From contig CAMFHE010000008.1 of assembly GCA_945952045.1 (NCBI GenBank), positions 62,001 through 126,000 of the forward strand: 64,000 nt of DNA, read 5' to 3'. A model generated the notes under the pieces. The model did not search any database, was not told the origin of the DNA, and saw only the letters and a list, made by a program, of their open reading frames with translations. Positions 17,675 through 28,309 of the stretch are shown in pieces. Position 1 is the first letter of the stretch. Each line of letters starts with the position of its first letter. A program made the translations under genes and the position numbers. Origin of the DNA: an uncultured Rhizobium sp. (GTDB lineage Bacteria; Pseudomonadota; Alphaproteobacteria; Rhizobiales; Rhizobiaceae).

Positions 17675-18151
17675 TGCCTTATCCCTGTTTTCCGCCCGGT
17701 CTTGATGCCGGGTCCGAGGTGGGCGCCGCGCCGTTTCGCCTTGAAGCGATTCGGATCGAACGGCCCCTTCGATCTGCGGTTACCCTAAGGCTGGTCAGGC
17801 GAATATGGTTTTGACGAAGCCGTTCGAATTATCCGCAAATTTCAGTCAAATGCCGTCTTTCTGCATTTGAACGGCATTTGAGGCGAATTTGAGCGAGCGG
17901 CGTTAAACATCTGGGCAGGCGCTTCCAGGCTTTGCCGGGCTTTGCGGGGATCCCGGCTGCCGCAAAGGTTAACACTGTGGCGAAAATTCGAAAAAAGCGT
18001 GTGCTTACCGTGTGTTAACCACGTAGACCGATCTGCCCGAAAATGGGTCTTGGGGGGTCTCGGCAGGGTCGGTCAGGGGGGCTTTTTATCCTTTCCTTAA
18101 GCGCGCAAGCCTATTGTCGGCGCAGGAAAGAACCCCGTTTCAGGTTTTGGC
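17675..18151. promoter_or_regulatory. Divergent upstream region of DUF5330 and kinase genes
   Basis: About 480 bp without a gene. An inverted repeat AAATGCCGT ... ACGGCATTT lies near 17849-17879. TTAA half-sites (GTTAAA near 17902, GTTAAC near 17969, GTTAACC near 18014) cluster before the kinase, reminiscent of CtrA half-sites, but no full TTAA-N7-TTAA box is present. Confidence 0.4.
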
Positions 18152-19691
<1,540 letters not shown>

Positions 19692-19720
<29 letters not shown>

Positions 19721-20624
19721 CCCGTTCAGGACACCGTCTTCCAAGAAGACCCGGCGCATCCATCCGGCGGTCGCCGTTTCCGGTGCCGCTTTCGGATACG
19801 CCGGACAGGGCATGAGCGCGACGGCGCGCGTCATCGGCCGCTATCCGACGCTGGTTCTCGGCGGCGCAGCCTTCGTGGTCGCCATGTCGTTCATTTCCGC
19901 CAATGCGCTGTGGTATCAGCACGGCAACCATCCCGCCCCAATCTTCCGCACCCGCGACTCCAACGACCAGACCGCCTTTGCCGGGGGCACGACGGCGGCC
20001 GCGCCGCGCCCGGCCGAGGTCACCACCTTCCGCATAGAACGCGCCGATGGCGCGACGGAGACGCCGGACCCGGCCGCAACCGCCGCAGTGCCGGCAGCGC
20101 CCGGAGCACCGGCGCGCAAACCTTCGGCGCTGATGCGCGACGTGCAGGATGCGCTGATCGACCGTGGCCTCTATAACGGCGCGGCAGACGGTTTCGGCGG
20201 CCCGCGCACCGCAGCGGCCATCATCGCCTTCGAAAAGAGCGCCGGCCTGCCGCAGACCGGTCAGGCGAGCGACGACCTGCTGGCGGCCCTGCTGACGGTG
20301 AAAAGCAGCGCCAGAACCGTGCCCGGCGAGCGGCCGACCGATATCTCCAGCGATGACGGCACGCAGATCGATCCGGTCGCGGCGGCGATCATGAAGGCGG
20401 ACAAGCAGGTTCCGGTAAGCCCGGCCGTCGTCAAGCCCGATCTGGTGATGAAAATCCAGCGTGGCCTCACCAATCTCGCCTATGCCGACATCAAGGTCGA
20501 TGGCGTCGCCGGCGACGTCACCCGCAAGGCGATCCGCCATTTCCAGAAGCATTATCGTCTGTCCGAGACCGGCGAACCGAGCGAAGCCGTCCTGAAAAAG
20601 ATGAAGGAAATCGGCGCTTTGTGA
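19692..20624 (+). CDS. Membrane-anchored peptidoglycan-binding protein
   Basis: A 310-residue protein with a basic N-terminus, one transmembrane helix (about residues 52-72, TLVLGGAAFVVAMSF), a proline/alanine-rich linker and two PG_binding_1 repeats: MRDVQDALIDRGLYNGAADG (from about 146) and VMKIQRGLTNLAYADIKVDG (from about 252). The topology suggests a periplasmic domain that binds the cell wall. The ATG at 19692 follows GGAGAAAG; it overlaps the 3' end of the kinase gene by 29 bp, so the two are likely co-transcribed. Confidence 0.8.
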
Positions 20625-20690
20625 GCCTTTGCCGAATCACGGCATGAGGGGCTCGGCAGTGAGCGCCTGGCCTGTTCGGGCCTTGTGATG

Positions 20691-20723
20691 CGAAAACCGC
20701 TCTCCACTTTTCCCGGAAATGCT
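20691..20723. repeat. Dispersed intergenic palindrome, copy 2
   Basis: Same family as 1-42, 22794-22893 and 45479-45522; here in the opposite orientation (CGAAAACCGC ... GGAAATGCT). Confidence 0.6.
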
Positions 20724-20736
20724 TTATCACGTCGTC

Positions 20737-21075
20737 ATGCGTCTTCGTTCCGATATCTTCGTGTCCGCCCTGACCCGCCAGGTCTTCAACCGTGGCGGCT
20801 ATGCCGCCGTCGAGCGCAAGGGCGCGGATTCGGCCGGCGCCATTTATCTGCGCCAGCGGTTTCGCGATGGCACGGAAACCCTGTTTGCGCCCGCGCCGCA
20901 GGCGATGTTCGGCGAGGATGAAGCGGAGACACGGCTTTTCGAGCGCCGCTTCGAGCGGGCCGAAGCCAGCGCCATCGACGATTTCATCACCCGCGAGCAA
21001 CGCTTCGATCCCGACCTCTGGGTCGTGGAACTGGAGATCGACGAGATCGGCGATCTCGTCGCCGTCGTGAGTTAA
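20737..21075 (+). CDS. DUF1491 family protein
   Basis: A 112-residue soluble protein of unknown function. The family pattern is visible as MRLRSDIFVSALTRQVF at the start, then GAIYLRQRFRDGTETLFAP and FITREQRFDPDLWVVELE at the end. It is found mainly in alphaproteobacteria. I chose the ATG at 20737; an in-frame ATG at 20719 lies inside or at the edge of the intergenic palindrome and is less likely. It is convergent with the DUF2336 gene, 12 bp apart. Confidence 0.75.
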   Translation: MRLRSDIFVSALTRQVFNRGGYAAVERKGADSAGAIYLRQRFRDGTETLFAPAPQAMFGEDEAETRLFERRFERAEASAIDDFITREQRFDPDLWVVELEIDEIGDLVAVVS

Positions 21076-21087
21076 GGGTCGCGATTC

Positions 21088-22089
21088 TCAGCGGCGGCCG
21101 ATGGACTTGAGATCGCGGGCGGGATGGATCTGGTGGTGGGCGCGCGGCTGCTCGCCGGGCTGGAGGCGGCGGCTTGCCTCTTCCTGACGGAACGTATAGC
21201 TGTCGGCGCGTCGCCAGGCTTCGACGCGGGCTTCGCATTCGCTGGGATCGAGCGTCGACAAAAGGATCTGCGCCCGCGTGCGCCGGCCGGCCTGTTCGCC
21301 GAGATGCGGATAGAGGCGGGAAAGGATGAAGGCGCCATCCTCGTCGGTCAGGCCGAGGCTGATCAGTGTCGTCGCCAGTTGCTGCCCGGAAATATCCAGC
21401 ATGATGCGTTCCGACAGGAAACGGCTGGCCGAGAGCGCGTCGGCAAGAGCGGTGGCGAAGTGATCGGCATCGCGCGTGCGCGCAAAGCGCACCAGCAGGG
21501 CTTCCTGCGTTTCGGTAAGGCTGCGGAGCCCCAGGCGATCGTCGGCCGGCGGATCGATATGGCGGACCAGATTGCGCAATTCCTGACGCATCTGTTCTTC
21601 ACGCAGGCTACTTTGCGAGGCAGGTTCCGCCGGGATGGTCTTGACGACCTGTCTTACGGCTGCTGGCTGTGCCTGCTGGGCAGGGGCGGGGATGGGTGCG
21701 GAAGGTGCGACCGGCGAGGCAGCTGCGCCGCGCCCCGGCATCTCCTGACGCACGCCGACCAGCGCATCGACGACCATGGGCGAGAGATTGTCGCGCCTTG
21801 CGATTGCCTTGGCATGGGCGCCGCCCTGGGTGCGGGCGATGGTGATCAGGGTCTGGTCGCTGATCGCCTGCGAACAGGTGAGGAAGGTCGCGGCGATGCC
21901 GATGGGCTGCGAGCCGATGAACAGCGCCGCCGCTTCGGGAATGGTCTGACATTGCGAAAGCGCGGCGACCGCCTGTCGTTTGGCCTCCTCGCTGGAGGCC
22001 TTGAACAGCGGCTCGAAGAGTTCGGCGAACTGCCGCAACTCCGATTTCGTCGGATAGCGCAGATTCTCGAAACTTGTCACAGTTGCCAT
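21088..22089 (-). CDS. DUF2336 family protein
   Basis: A 333-residue soluble protein with the alpha-helical, HEAT-like DUF2336 region in the N-terminal part (LFKASSEEAKRQAVAALSQC, FIGSQPIGIAATFLTCSQAISDQTLITIART). A proline/alanine/glutamine-rich linker (about residues 128-155) separates a second helical part. Function is unknown. ATG 22089 follows AAAGGATG and is preferred over an upstream in-frame start at 22161. Two CtrA-type boxes lie 115-285 bp upstream (22204-22219 and 22360-22374), so cell-cycle control is likely. Confidence 0.75.
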   Translation of the reverse strand: MATVTSFENLRYPTKSELRQFAELFEPLFKASSEEAKRQAVAALSQCQTIPEAAALFIGSQPIGIAATFLTCSQAISDQTLITIARTQGGAHAKAIARRDNLSPMVVDALVGVRQEMPGRGAAASPVAPSAPIPAPAQQAQPAAVRQVVKTIPAEPASQSSLREEQMRQELRNLVRHIDPPADDRLGLRSLTETQEALLVRFARTRDADHFATALADALSASRFLSERIMLDISGQQLATTLISLGLTDEDGAFILSRLYPHLGEQAGRRTRAQILLSTLDPSECEARVEAWRRADSYTFRQEEASRRLQPGEQPRAHHQIHPARDLKSIGRR

Positions 22090-22203
22090 CAGAACCACAT
22101 CCTTTTTTCGCATGGCCTGCGGGCTCTCAAGGTCTCGAAACCGATCGGTCACGGAAATCACTCACTCACGCACAACTTCATCGGTCAAATTAGAACAAAA
22201 TCC

Positions 22204-22219
22204 TTAAGCGCTTGTTAAC
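22204..22219. promoter_or_regulatory. CtrA box upstream of DUF2336 gene
   Basis: TTAAGCGCTTGTTAAC matches the full CtrA consensus TTAA-N7-TTAAC. It lies 115 bp before the start of the DUF2336 gene in a spacer shared with the small gene at 22622. Confidence 0.7.
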
Positions 22220-22359
22220 TATGGATTTGTTTTCAACACTATTCCGGCATTTCATGATTTTACGTGTCGTTTTCAGGCCATGCGAAGCGTTTGAAAAAGC
22301 GTGGCAGGGAAGTCACACCCGCCCAAAAGCCTTGCGTTTCAGGGGTGTGAGAAAATGGT

Positions 22360-22374
22360 TTAAGTAATTGTTAA
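22360..22374. promoter_or_regulatory. Second CtrA-type box in the same spacer
   Basis: TTAAGTAATTGTTAA matches TTAA-N7-TTAA, but the following base is T instead of C. Two boxes in a 530-bp spacer of GC-rich DNA are unlikely by chance. Confidence 0.6.
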
Positions 22375-22621
22375 TGGGTCCGGGCGCTCAATGCGACACG
22401 GGCAGGCTTTCGAACGATATCGCTTCCCGAACGTTAATCCCCTCAGCCGCGGCGTGAAGCGCCTTCGGCGGATGGACGAGAGAGGTGCAGATGCCTGGGC
22501 GACGAGGCGCCGCAGGATGCATTGGCCCCGACCGGGCAGGATGAGATCAACACATTCATCCGTCTCATTTTGGTTTTCGCATTTCCCGGCTTTTCCGGAA
22601 TTGCTTTGGATGGAGACGAGA

Positions 22622-22795
22622 ATGGCAGATGTGGTGCATATCCGCGACAGGTTGGAGCGAACGCCCCGCCGATCCGCAAAACCCTTCCAGATCGCACAGG
22701 TCGTGTTCTTTACCGGCGTGCGCTACGAACGCATCGAGCTGTCCGCCCAGCAGACGCAGGCAAAGGATGCGGTCCAGCCGGCCAGCGCTCACTAG
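22622..22795 (+). CDS. Small basic hypothetical protein (57 aa)
   Basis: A 57-residue protein starting MADVVHIRDRLERTPRR, then KPFQIAQVVFFTGVRYERIEL. It is basic at the N-terminus and has no membrane segment or known motif. The ATG at 22622 has GGAGA closely upstream; a second start at 22610 is possible. The stop codon lies at the edge of a dispersed palindrome. The coding look and ribosome site support a real small gene, but I know no function. A CtrA-type box lies about 250 bp upstream. Confidence 0.55.
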   Translation: MADVVHIRDRLERTPRRSAKPFQIAQVVFFTGVRYERIELSAQQTQAKDAVQPASAH

Positions 22796-22893
22796 AGCGG
22801 TTCCGATTTTCTCCAAATCGCGAAAACGCTCTATCTCTTTGTTTTCACGCATTTCCGAACGGAAAACCGCTTCGCACTTTTCCTGGAAATGCT
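22794..22893. repeat. Dispersed intergenic palindrome, copy 3 (long form)
   Basis: A composite of two units: AGAGCGGTTCC...GTTTTC, then GCATTTCC...GGAAATGCT. The second part matches the other copies in this window. The first part adds a further hairpin, making this the longest, most complete copy. Confidence 0.6.
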
Positions 22894-22923
22894 CTTGAAC
22901 GCTTCGGCTTTGCTTCGATAGGC

Positions 22924-23493
22924 TTAGTCCGTCGGGTTTCCCGGCGAGCCGATGGCGAAGGCGTCGCATGTCGCGCCTGCAAGAAACGCCTGGGCACCAT
23001 CCTGAAGGCTCTTGCGCGGCGATAGCGTGCGCAGCACCACATAGCCTTCCGCGCGCGGCATCTCGACGAGGATGGATTGCGACAGGCTCTCCGGCAGCGC
23101 CTTGCGCAGCGTCGTCAAGGCCACCGGCGAAGCAACCAGAACGTCCATCGTCCCATCCACCGACGTCCGGTCGTTCATGCTGAACACCTCGTTCGACGAA
23201 CTGTCATAGATGGCAAGCGACCAGAAGGGCACGTCGCCGCTGGCGAGCAGTCTGACGGGCTCGTCCTCGATATCGAAGGCGCAGACCGACGATTGCAGGA
23301 AGGGATCGCCATCCGAAAGCCCGCTGCCGTCGGGGCGCTTGCCGACGCCGTGGAAGCTGTTCAGATCGCCCTTGGCGAGCACGCCGGTATAGGCGTCGAG
23401 CCCGGTGAAATGCGGCAAGGCCAGAATGATGATCAGATGCAGCAGCGCCGCGCCGACCAGGCCGGTGAAAACGGTGAAGGCGATTTTAAGCAT
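22924..23493 (-). CDS. DUF1254 domain membrane-anchored protein
   Basis: A 189-residue protein with one N-terminal hydrophobic segment (residues 5-27) and a predicted periplasmic DUF1254-type domain containing DAYTGVLAKGDLNSFHG and FDIEDEPVRLLASGDVPFWSLAIYD. It overlaps the upstream DUF1214 gene by 8 bp, and such DUF1254/DUF1214 pairs are common in rhizobia. In larger relatives both domains are in one protein, so these two likely form one complex. The role is unknown. Confidence 0.75.
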   Translation of the reverse strand: MLKIAFTVFTGLVGAALLHLIIILALPHFTGLDAYTGVLAKGDLNSFHGVGKRPDGSGLSDGDPFLQSSVCAFDIEDEPVRLLASGDVPFWSLAIYDSSSNEVFSMNDRTSVDGTMDVLVASPVALTTLRKALPESLSQSILVEMPRAEGYVVLRTLSPRKSLQDGAQAFLAGATCDAFAIGSPGNPTD

Positions 23494-24076
23494 GGCCGCA
23501 CCCGATGCGCTGCAATTGCGGCATGGAGAGATCGATCAGGCCGGAGCTGCCGGCCGTCGGCGTGTCGAACAGGGTCAATGTCAGCGTCACCATCCGGTCG
23601 GCTTCCGGCAGCGGCAGCCAGTTGCCGGCCTGTGCCTCTGTCGCCACCGAAATCTCGAAGGAACTGTCCGGCTGGCGGCCGACGATCCAGGAATTGAGAC
23701 CGGCCGGCAGGCCGTCTCGGCCGGTCAGCGCCGTGCCGGCGCGATCGGTGACATAGAGCGTCCAGAGCCGCGCCGGCGGCGTCTGGCCTGTGATGCGGTA
23801 GCGGCAGGTCGAGCGCAGCGGCTGGCCGCTGTCATCCTGCCCTGCGGTGAATTTCAGCCCTTCGGCGCTGCCGAGCAGCAGCTTGCCGGCGCGGGCGCGG
23901 TGGGATTTGGCGTAAGGATCGGCATCGGCGGTCTGCGCGCGCGGAAAGGCTTCCCAGGCGCCAAGGCGGATGACCCCGAAGCCGGAGGAGGCGTTCAGCG
24001 CATACAGCGTCGTGCTGATGCCCGCGCCGAAGGCGATGGCCAGCGCCAGAGCGACATAGAGGGGAACCCGGAACAC
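23486..24076 (-). CDS. DUF1214 domain membrane-anchored protein
   Basis: A 196-residue protein with an N-terminal hydrophobic helix (residues 5-28) and a DUF1214-like beta-rich domain: STCRYRITGQTPPARLWTLYVTD and SWIVGRQPDSSFEISV, ending with GNWLPLPEADRMVTLTLTLFD. It is the upstream partner of the DUF1254 protein (8-bp overlap). In longer relatives this is the C-terminal part of a single DUF1254-DUF1214 protein. No enzymatic role is proven. It lies about 40 bp downstream of the PBP1 gene. Confidence 0.75.
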   Translation of the reverse strand: MFRVPLYVALALAIAFGAGISTTLYALNASSGFGVIRLGAWEAFPRAQTADADPYAKSHRARAGKLLLGSAEGLKFTAGQDDSGQPLRSTCRYRITGQTPPARLWTLYVTDRAGTALTGRDGLPAGLNSWIVGRQPDSSFEISVATEAQAGNWLPLPEADRMVTLTLTLFDTPTAGSSGLIDLSMPQLQRIGCGHA

Positions 24077-24117
24077 GATGCGGCGGCCTCTTGTCGCTTA
24101 TCGGAAAAGGAATGGGA

Positions 24118-26322
24118 TCATTCGACGCTCGCCACCTTCTGCGTGCCGAGCGGTTTTGCTTCGCGAAGCTTGTCGCCAAGGGAGCGCAACAGGCGCGTGG
24201 CTTCCACAGACAGCGAGCGCGGCCGGATGAGCGGCGGCAGCGCGCCTTCCTCGGTCTTGGTATCGGCCTTGGCAACCGCTTGCGCCGGCTTGGCGTCCTT
24301 CGAGGGCAGCGGATTGTCGATGCCGGGGATCGCACGCAACTCGATGCCCTGATGGGCATAATCCATGACGCGCTTGAAGGTCGAGGCCGGCAGCGAGCCG
24401 CCGGTCATGTTGTTCGTCGAGGTGTAATCGTCGTTTCCGAACCAGACGGCGCAGGTGTAATTGCCGGTGAAGCCGACGAACCAGGCATCGCGATAGGCCT
24501 GCGTCGTGCCGGTTTTGCCGGCGGTGACGATGCCGTTGTCGAGCGCTGCCTTTCTGGCCGTACCGATAATCGGGATCTGCGACAGCATGTAGTTCATCGA
24601 GGCATTGGCCTTTTCCGACAGGATCCGCTTCGGCGGCGGCTCGTCCCGGTCGAAATCGTAAAGCACGCGCCCGTCATAGCCGATGATCTGCGTAATGCCG
24701 TGACGGCGCGATTGCATGCCGCCGGCCGGGAAGACGGAATAGCCGGTCGCCTGGTCCATGACCGTCATTTCCGACGTGCCGAGCGGGATGGTCTTGTCGT
24801 TGCGGATCGGCGTTTCGACGCCCATGGCCTTGGCCATGTTGACGATGGTGTCGATGCCAAGCTCATCCTTGGCAAGCCGCACCGGCACGGTGTTGATCGA
24901 CTTGGCGATGGCGGTCAGAAGGGTGATCTTGCCGGAATAGGAGCGGCCGTAATTCTGGGGCGACCAGCCGCGCCAGGTGATCGGCGCATCGACGATGGTC
25001 GTCTGCGGCGTCATGCCCTTTTCCATGGCGGCGGCATAGGTATAGACCTTGAAGGACGAACCCGGCTGGCGCAGCGCCTTGGTGGCGCGGTTGAACTGGC
25101 TTTCGCCGTAATCGCGCCCGCCGACCATGGCGCGAACCGCCCCGCCATTCTCGATCATCACAAGCGCGCCCTGCTTGACGCGGTAGCCTTCGCCGAATTC
25201 GCGCAGGCTGGTTTCGACCGATTGTTCCGAGGCCTTCTGCAGCCCCATGTCGATGGTGGTGCGCACGATCACCGAATGTTCGGGGAAACGATAGGAGAGG
25301 CGCTGCACCTCGTCAAAGGCCCAGTCGAGGAAGAAATCCGGGGCCTCGACCTCGTTGCGGTCGATGACGGTGGCCGGATTGCGCCGCGCGGCGATCACCT
25401 GACCCTCGGTCATCATGCCGCTCTGCACGAGGTTGCTGAGCACCTCGTTGGCGCGGGCGCGCGCCGCCGGCAGATTGACATGCGGTGCGTATTTGGCAGG
25501 CGCCTTGAACAGGCCGGCGAGGATCGCGGCTTCCGCCAGATCGACCTCGCGGATCGATTTTCCGAAATAGAATTGCGCTGCGGCGGCTGCGCCAAACGTG
25601 CCGCCGCCCATATAGGCGCGGTCGAGATAGGTGCGCAGGATTTCCTTCTTCGAAAGATTGGCTTCCAGCCACAGCGCGAGGAAGGCTTCCTTGATCTTGC
25701 GTTCGATGGAGCGCTCGTTCGACAGGAACAGGTTCTTGGCGAGCTGCTGCGTCAGCGTCGAACCGCCCTGCACGACGCCGCCGGCCTTGGCATTCTCGCT
25801 CATGGCGCGGAACAGGCCGATGAAATCGATGCCGAAATGATCGAAGAAGCGCCGGTCCTCGGTCGCCAGCACGGCTTTCACGAAATAATCCGGCAGGTCA
25901 TCGATCGGGACGGAATCCTCATGGATGATGCCGCGATGGCCGATGACATTGCCGTAGCGATCGAGGAAGGTGACGGCGAAATCGCCGCGATTGCGCCAGT
26001 CGTCCTTGGTTTCCTCGAAGGCCGGCTGGGCGAGCATCAGGAGGACGACGGCGCCGCCCGTGCCGAGCGTCGCGGCCTCGCCGAGCACTTCGAACACGCC
26101 GCGTTTCCAGCCGCGTACGCGAAAACGGCGGAAGAAGATGGTGATCTCTTCCCAGATTTCGCCGGCCTTGAAGCCGGCGTTCCAGACGGTGGAATCGATC
26201 CACGAGTCGATGCGCAGCAGGATATGCCGCTTGCGGGGAGGACGGTTTTCCGGGGGAAGAGGTTCCTGCACCTGGTCTGCGCTCCAGTTCCCGTTTTCAC
26301 CATTCGGCCTTGACGCAGCCAC
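24118..26322 (-). CDS. Class A penicillin-binding protein (PBP1, transglycosylase/transpeptidase)
   Basis: A 734-residue bifunctional cell-wall synthase. After a basic N-terminus comes a hydrophobic segment (about residues 83-100), then the glycosyltransferase domain with the catalytic glutamate in [13 protein letters not shown] (E155) and [12 protein letters not shown]. The transpeptidase domain has the active serine in the SSFK box (S422), SIN as the second motif (in [11 protein letters not shown]) and KTG in TAGKTGTTQ. All three penicillin-binding motifs are intact. A short lysine/alanine tail follows. Start is a GTG at 26322. It is divergent from the YcgN-like gene. Confidence 0.9.
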   Translation of the reverse strand: MAASRPNGENGNWSADQVQEPLPPENRPPRKRHILLRIDSWIDSTVWNAGFKAGEIWEEITIFFRRFRVRGWKRGVFEVLGEAATLGTGGAVVLLMLAQPAFEETKDDWRNRGDFAVTFLDRYGNVIGHRGIIHEDSVPIDDLPDYFVKAVLATEDRRFFDHFGIDFIGLFRAMSENAKAGGVVQGGSTLTQQLAKNLFLSNERSIERKIKEAFLALWLEANLSKKEILRTYLDRAYMGGGTFGAAAAAQFYFGKSIREVDLAEAAILAGLFKAPAKYAPHVNLPAARARANEVLSNLVQSGMMTEGQVIAARRNPATVIDRNEVEAPDFFLDWAFDEVQRLSYRFPEHSVIVRTTIDMGLQKASEQSVETSLREFGEGYRVKQGALVMIENGGAVRAMVGGRDYGESQFNRATKALRQPGSSFKVYTYAAAMEKGMTPQTTIVDAPITWRGWSPQNYGRSYSGKITLLTAIAKSINTVPVRLAKDELGIDTIVNMAKAMGVETPIRNDKTIPLGTSEMTVMDQATGYSVFPAGGMQSRRHGITQIIGYDGRVLYDFDRDEPPPKRILSEKANASMNYMLSQIPIIGTARKAALDNGIVTAGKTGTTQAYRDAWFVGFTGNYTCAVWFGNDDYTSTNNMTGGSLPASTFKRVMDYAHQGIELRAIPGIDNPLPSKDAKPAQAVAKADTKTEEGALPPLIRPRSLSVEATRLLRSLGDKLREAKPLGTQKVASVE

Positions 26323-26485
26323 ATCCTGCCGTCAGAGCATGGACCTGAACCGATACGCCCGTAGGGTTAACAAACCGATATCGTGGCATCATTGGGGAAT
26401 TGCGAAAAAAGAACAAGAGTTGCGGCGCAACAGCGGCGGGGATTTTCCGGTTCGCGGGCGCCCCTCGCGAGAAATTGAAAGAACC

Positions 26486-26953
26486 ATGGCCGACGAACGA
26501 CCCTTCTGGAAAACCAAGGCGCTGACCGAGATGAGCCAGGCGGAGTGGGAAAGCCTGTGCGACGGCTGCGGCCTCTGTTGTCTCAACAAGCTGGAGGACT
26601 GGGACACCGGCGAGGTGGTGTTCACCAGCGTTGCCTGCAAGCTGCTCGACGGCGAAAGCTGTCGGTGCTCCAGCTACCCCAACCGGCAGGAGATCGTTCC
26701 CGATTGCATCCAGCTGACCCCTGAGGCCGTCCATGAGATCGGCTGGCTGCCGCCGACCTGCGGCTACCGGCTGGTGCGCGATGGGGAGGACCTCTACTGG
26801 TGGCATCCGCTGGTGTCCGGCGATCCCGAAACGGTCCACCTCGCGGGCATTTCCGCCCGTGGTCGCACCGTCAGCGAAGACGAGGTCGATGTCGACGATT
26901 TCGAGGATTACGTTGTCGACTGGCCGCTGACCGTGGGGCAGGGCAAGGGATGA
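26486..26953 (+). CDS. YcgN family cysteine-cluster protein (UPF0260)
   Basis: A 155-residue cytoplasmic protein with the cysteine cluster [11 protein letters not shown] near residue 26, followed by [17 protein letters not shown] and a further cysteine in VPDCIQL. Such clusters could bind zinc or an iron-sulfur centre; the family has no proven function. The family ending WPLTVGQG is intact. Its stop overlaps the start of the LysE-like gene (ATGA), so the two are coupled. Confidence 0.85.
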   Translation: MADERPFWKTKALTEMSQAEWESLCDGCGLCCLNKLEDWDTGEVVFTSVACKLLDGESCRCSSYPNRQEIVPDCIQLTPEAVHEIGWLPPTCGYRLVRDGEDLYWWHPLVSGDPETVHLAGISARGRTVSEDEVDVDDFEDYVVDWPLTVGQGKG

Positions 26954-27573
26954 TTGAGGGCCTGCCGCCCGAACTCTGGGCTTTCGTGCTTGCCTCCTTC
27001 CTTATCGAACTGACGCCGGGCCCCAACATGACCTGGCTCGCGATGCTGGCGCTGGTGGAGGGGCGATTGCGGGGCTATGCCGCCGTTGCAGGCATCGGCC
27101 TGGGGTTGGCCCTGCTGGGTGCGGCGGCGGCGATAGGGCTTGCCGAACTTGTGCAGGCATCCTCCTTTCTTTACCAGGCGCTGCGCTGGGCCGGCGTCGG
27201 CTTCCTGCTCTATCTCGCCTATGACGGCTGGCGCGGCGAACCGGCGGCGGGCCCGCAGGATATTGCGGTGGACCTGCGTCGCGCCTTCCTGCGTGGGCTG
27301 ACGACCAATCTGCTTAATCCAAAGGCGGCGATCTTCTACATCGCCGTGCTGCCGACCTTCGTTTCGTCCGGGCCGCCTCAGGCTGCGCAGATCGCGACGT
27401 TGACCGCCGCCTATGTCACGGTCGCCACGCTGGTGCATGCCGGCATCGTGACCCTGTGTGGCACCTTCGAGCGGTTGGTCGGCAAGGGGACGCGTGAACG
27501 CTATGTGCGGCGCAGCCTTTCCGTCTGCCTGGCGCTGGTTGCGGTCTGGTTCGCCTGGACGACGGCAAGATAA
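26950..27573 (+). CDS. LysE family exporter
   Basis: A 207-residue membrane protein with five to six hydrophobic helices and the LysE/RhtB signature [16 protein letters not shown] near residue 20 and [18 protein letters not shown] at about 125. Members export amino acids such as lysine, threonine or homoserine lactone; the substrate here is unknown. It overlaps the YcgN-like gene by 4 bp. An inverted repeat ATAAGAA-AAAA-TTCTTAT (27570-27587) straddles its stop codon. Confidence 0.85.
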   Translation: MIEGLPPELWAFVLASFLIELTPGPNMTWLAMLALVEGRLRGYAAVAGIGLGLALLGAAAAIGLAELVQASSFLYQALRWAGVGFLLYLAYDGWRGEPAAGPQDIAVDLRRAFLRGLTTNLLNPKAAIFYIAVLPTFVSSGPPQAAQIATLTAAYVTVATLVHAGIVTLCGTFERLVGKGTRERYVRRSLSVCLALVAVWFAWTTAR

Positions 27574-27639
27574 GAAAAAATTCTTATATAGGAAAATAGT
27601 CCTTGACGGCGTGACGGTCGTTTGATAGGGTTCAGGCAT

Positions 27640-27723
27640 AGTCGAAGAGTTGCGCCGAGATGAGGCGCAGCGGCGACAAGGGTTTGCGAAAGCGGCGGTT
27701 CCTTCCGGGACGGCCGCTTTTTT
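27640..27723 (+). ncRNA. Candidate small RNA with intrinsic terminator, upstream of the GTA cluster
   Basis: A promoter-like pair TTGACG (27603-27608) and TAGGGT (27626-27631) with 17-bp spacing precedes a predicted RNA of about 84 nt. The RNA contains a first hairpin TTGCGCC...GGCGCAG and ends in a strong hairpin (27689-27720, arms AAAGCGGCGGTTCC and GGGACGGCCGCTTT, loop TTCC) followed by a T-run. Size and two-hairpin plan recall the alphaproteobacterial suhB/ar8 (MmgR) family, but I assign that from memory only. Alternatively this is an attenuating leader of the GTA cluster, whose first gene starts 16 bp later. Confidence 0.55.
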
Positions 27724-27739
27724 AATTGGAGTGGTGGCG

Positions 27740-28309
27740 ATGGGCACGATCGATCTGGAGCTGTTTGCGGATTGGGCGGAACAGCCGGCTGACACTGGCG
27801 AAGAGGCCGAGGGCGACGACGCGCGGCTGTTGCGCCGGGCCGGAAAGCTGTTGCTGGAGGTCAAGTCGCGCGAGGCGGGCGAGGGCGATCTGCGCGTGCT
27901 GCTCGGCGACATGACCCGCGAGATGCGGGCGCAGTTCGATTATTTCCGCGCCCTTCGTGAAAGCGCCGAAAAGGCGCTTGCCGATCCCGCCGACGAGGCG
28001 GCGGCGAAAACCTCGCGCGCCGATGCGAAGGCGGCGAGCGACGCCATGTCACTGATCGTGCGCACGCTGGAGAAGGTCGACAGCCTGCAGCGCCAGCTTG
28101 CCCATGACCGACAGCTGGAGGCCGAGAGGCAGGCGGATGCGCAAGACCCCGCCGCAGCCCGCGCTCACTTCCTGGCGCTGATCGATGCCCGCGCCGAGGA
28201 GGCGGCAACGCTTCGCTTCGAACAATTCAAACAGGATTGGCTGAATGCGCGTGATCAAACCGATGGGCCTGCCGAACCGCAACCGCCGCCGCCGATGCAA
28301 GGCGGCTGA
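27740..28309 (+). CDS. GTA g1-like protein, probable small terminase
   Basis: A 189-residue soluble, strongly helical and acidic/alanine-rich protein (for example LLRRAGKLLLEVKSREAGEGDLRVLLGDM, shown here in parts: RRAGKLLLEVKSREAG). It lies directly upstream of, and overlaps, the terminase large subunit, the position of g1 / TerS in the Rhodobacter GTA. Known GTA g1 proteins are also helical and act in DNA recognition for packaging. There is no strong sequence motif, so the call is mostly positional. ATG 27740 has GGAG 8 nt upstream and follows a terminator-like hairpin by 16 bp. Confidence 0.55.
   Translation: MGTIDLELFADWAEQPADTGEEAEGDDARLLRRAGKLLLEVKSREAGEGDLRVLLGDMTREMRAQFDYFRALRESAEKALADPADEAAAKTSRADAKAASDAMSLIVRTLEKVDSLQRQLAHDRQLEAERQADAQDPAAARAHFLALIDARAEEAATLRFEQFKQDWLNARDQTDGPAEPQPPPPMQGG

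Noticed and set aside
18013..18021. Full CtrA box before the sensor kinase
   Set aside because: TTAC-N6-TTAACC is off by one in spacing and in the first half-site; only half-sites are present.
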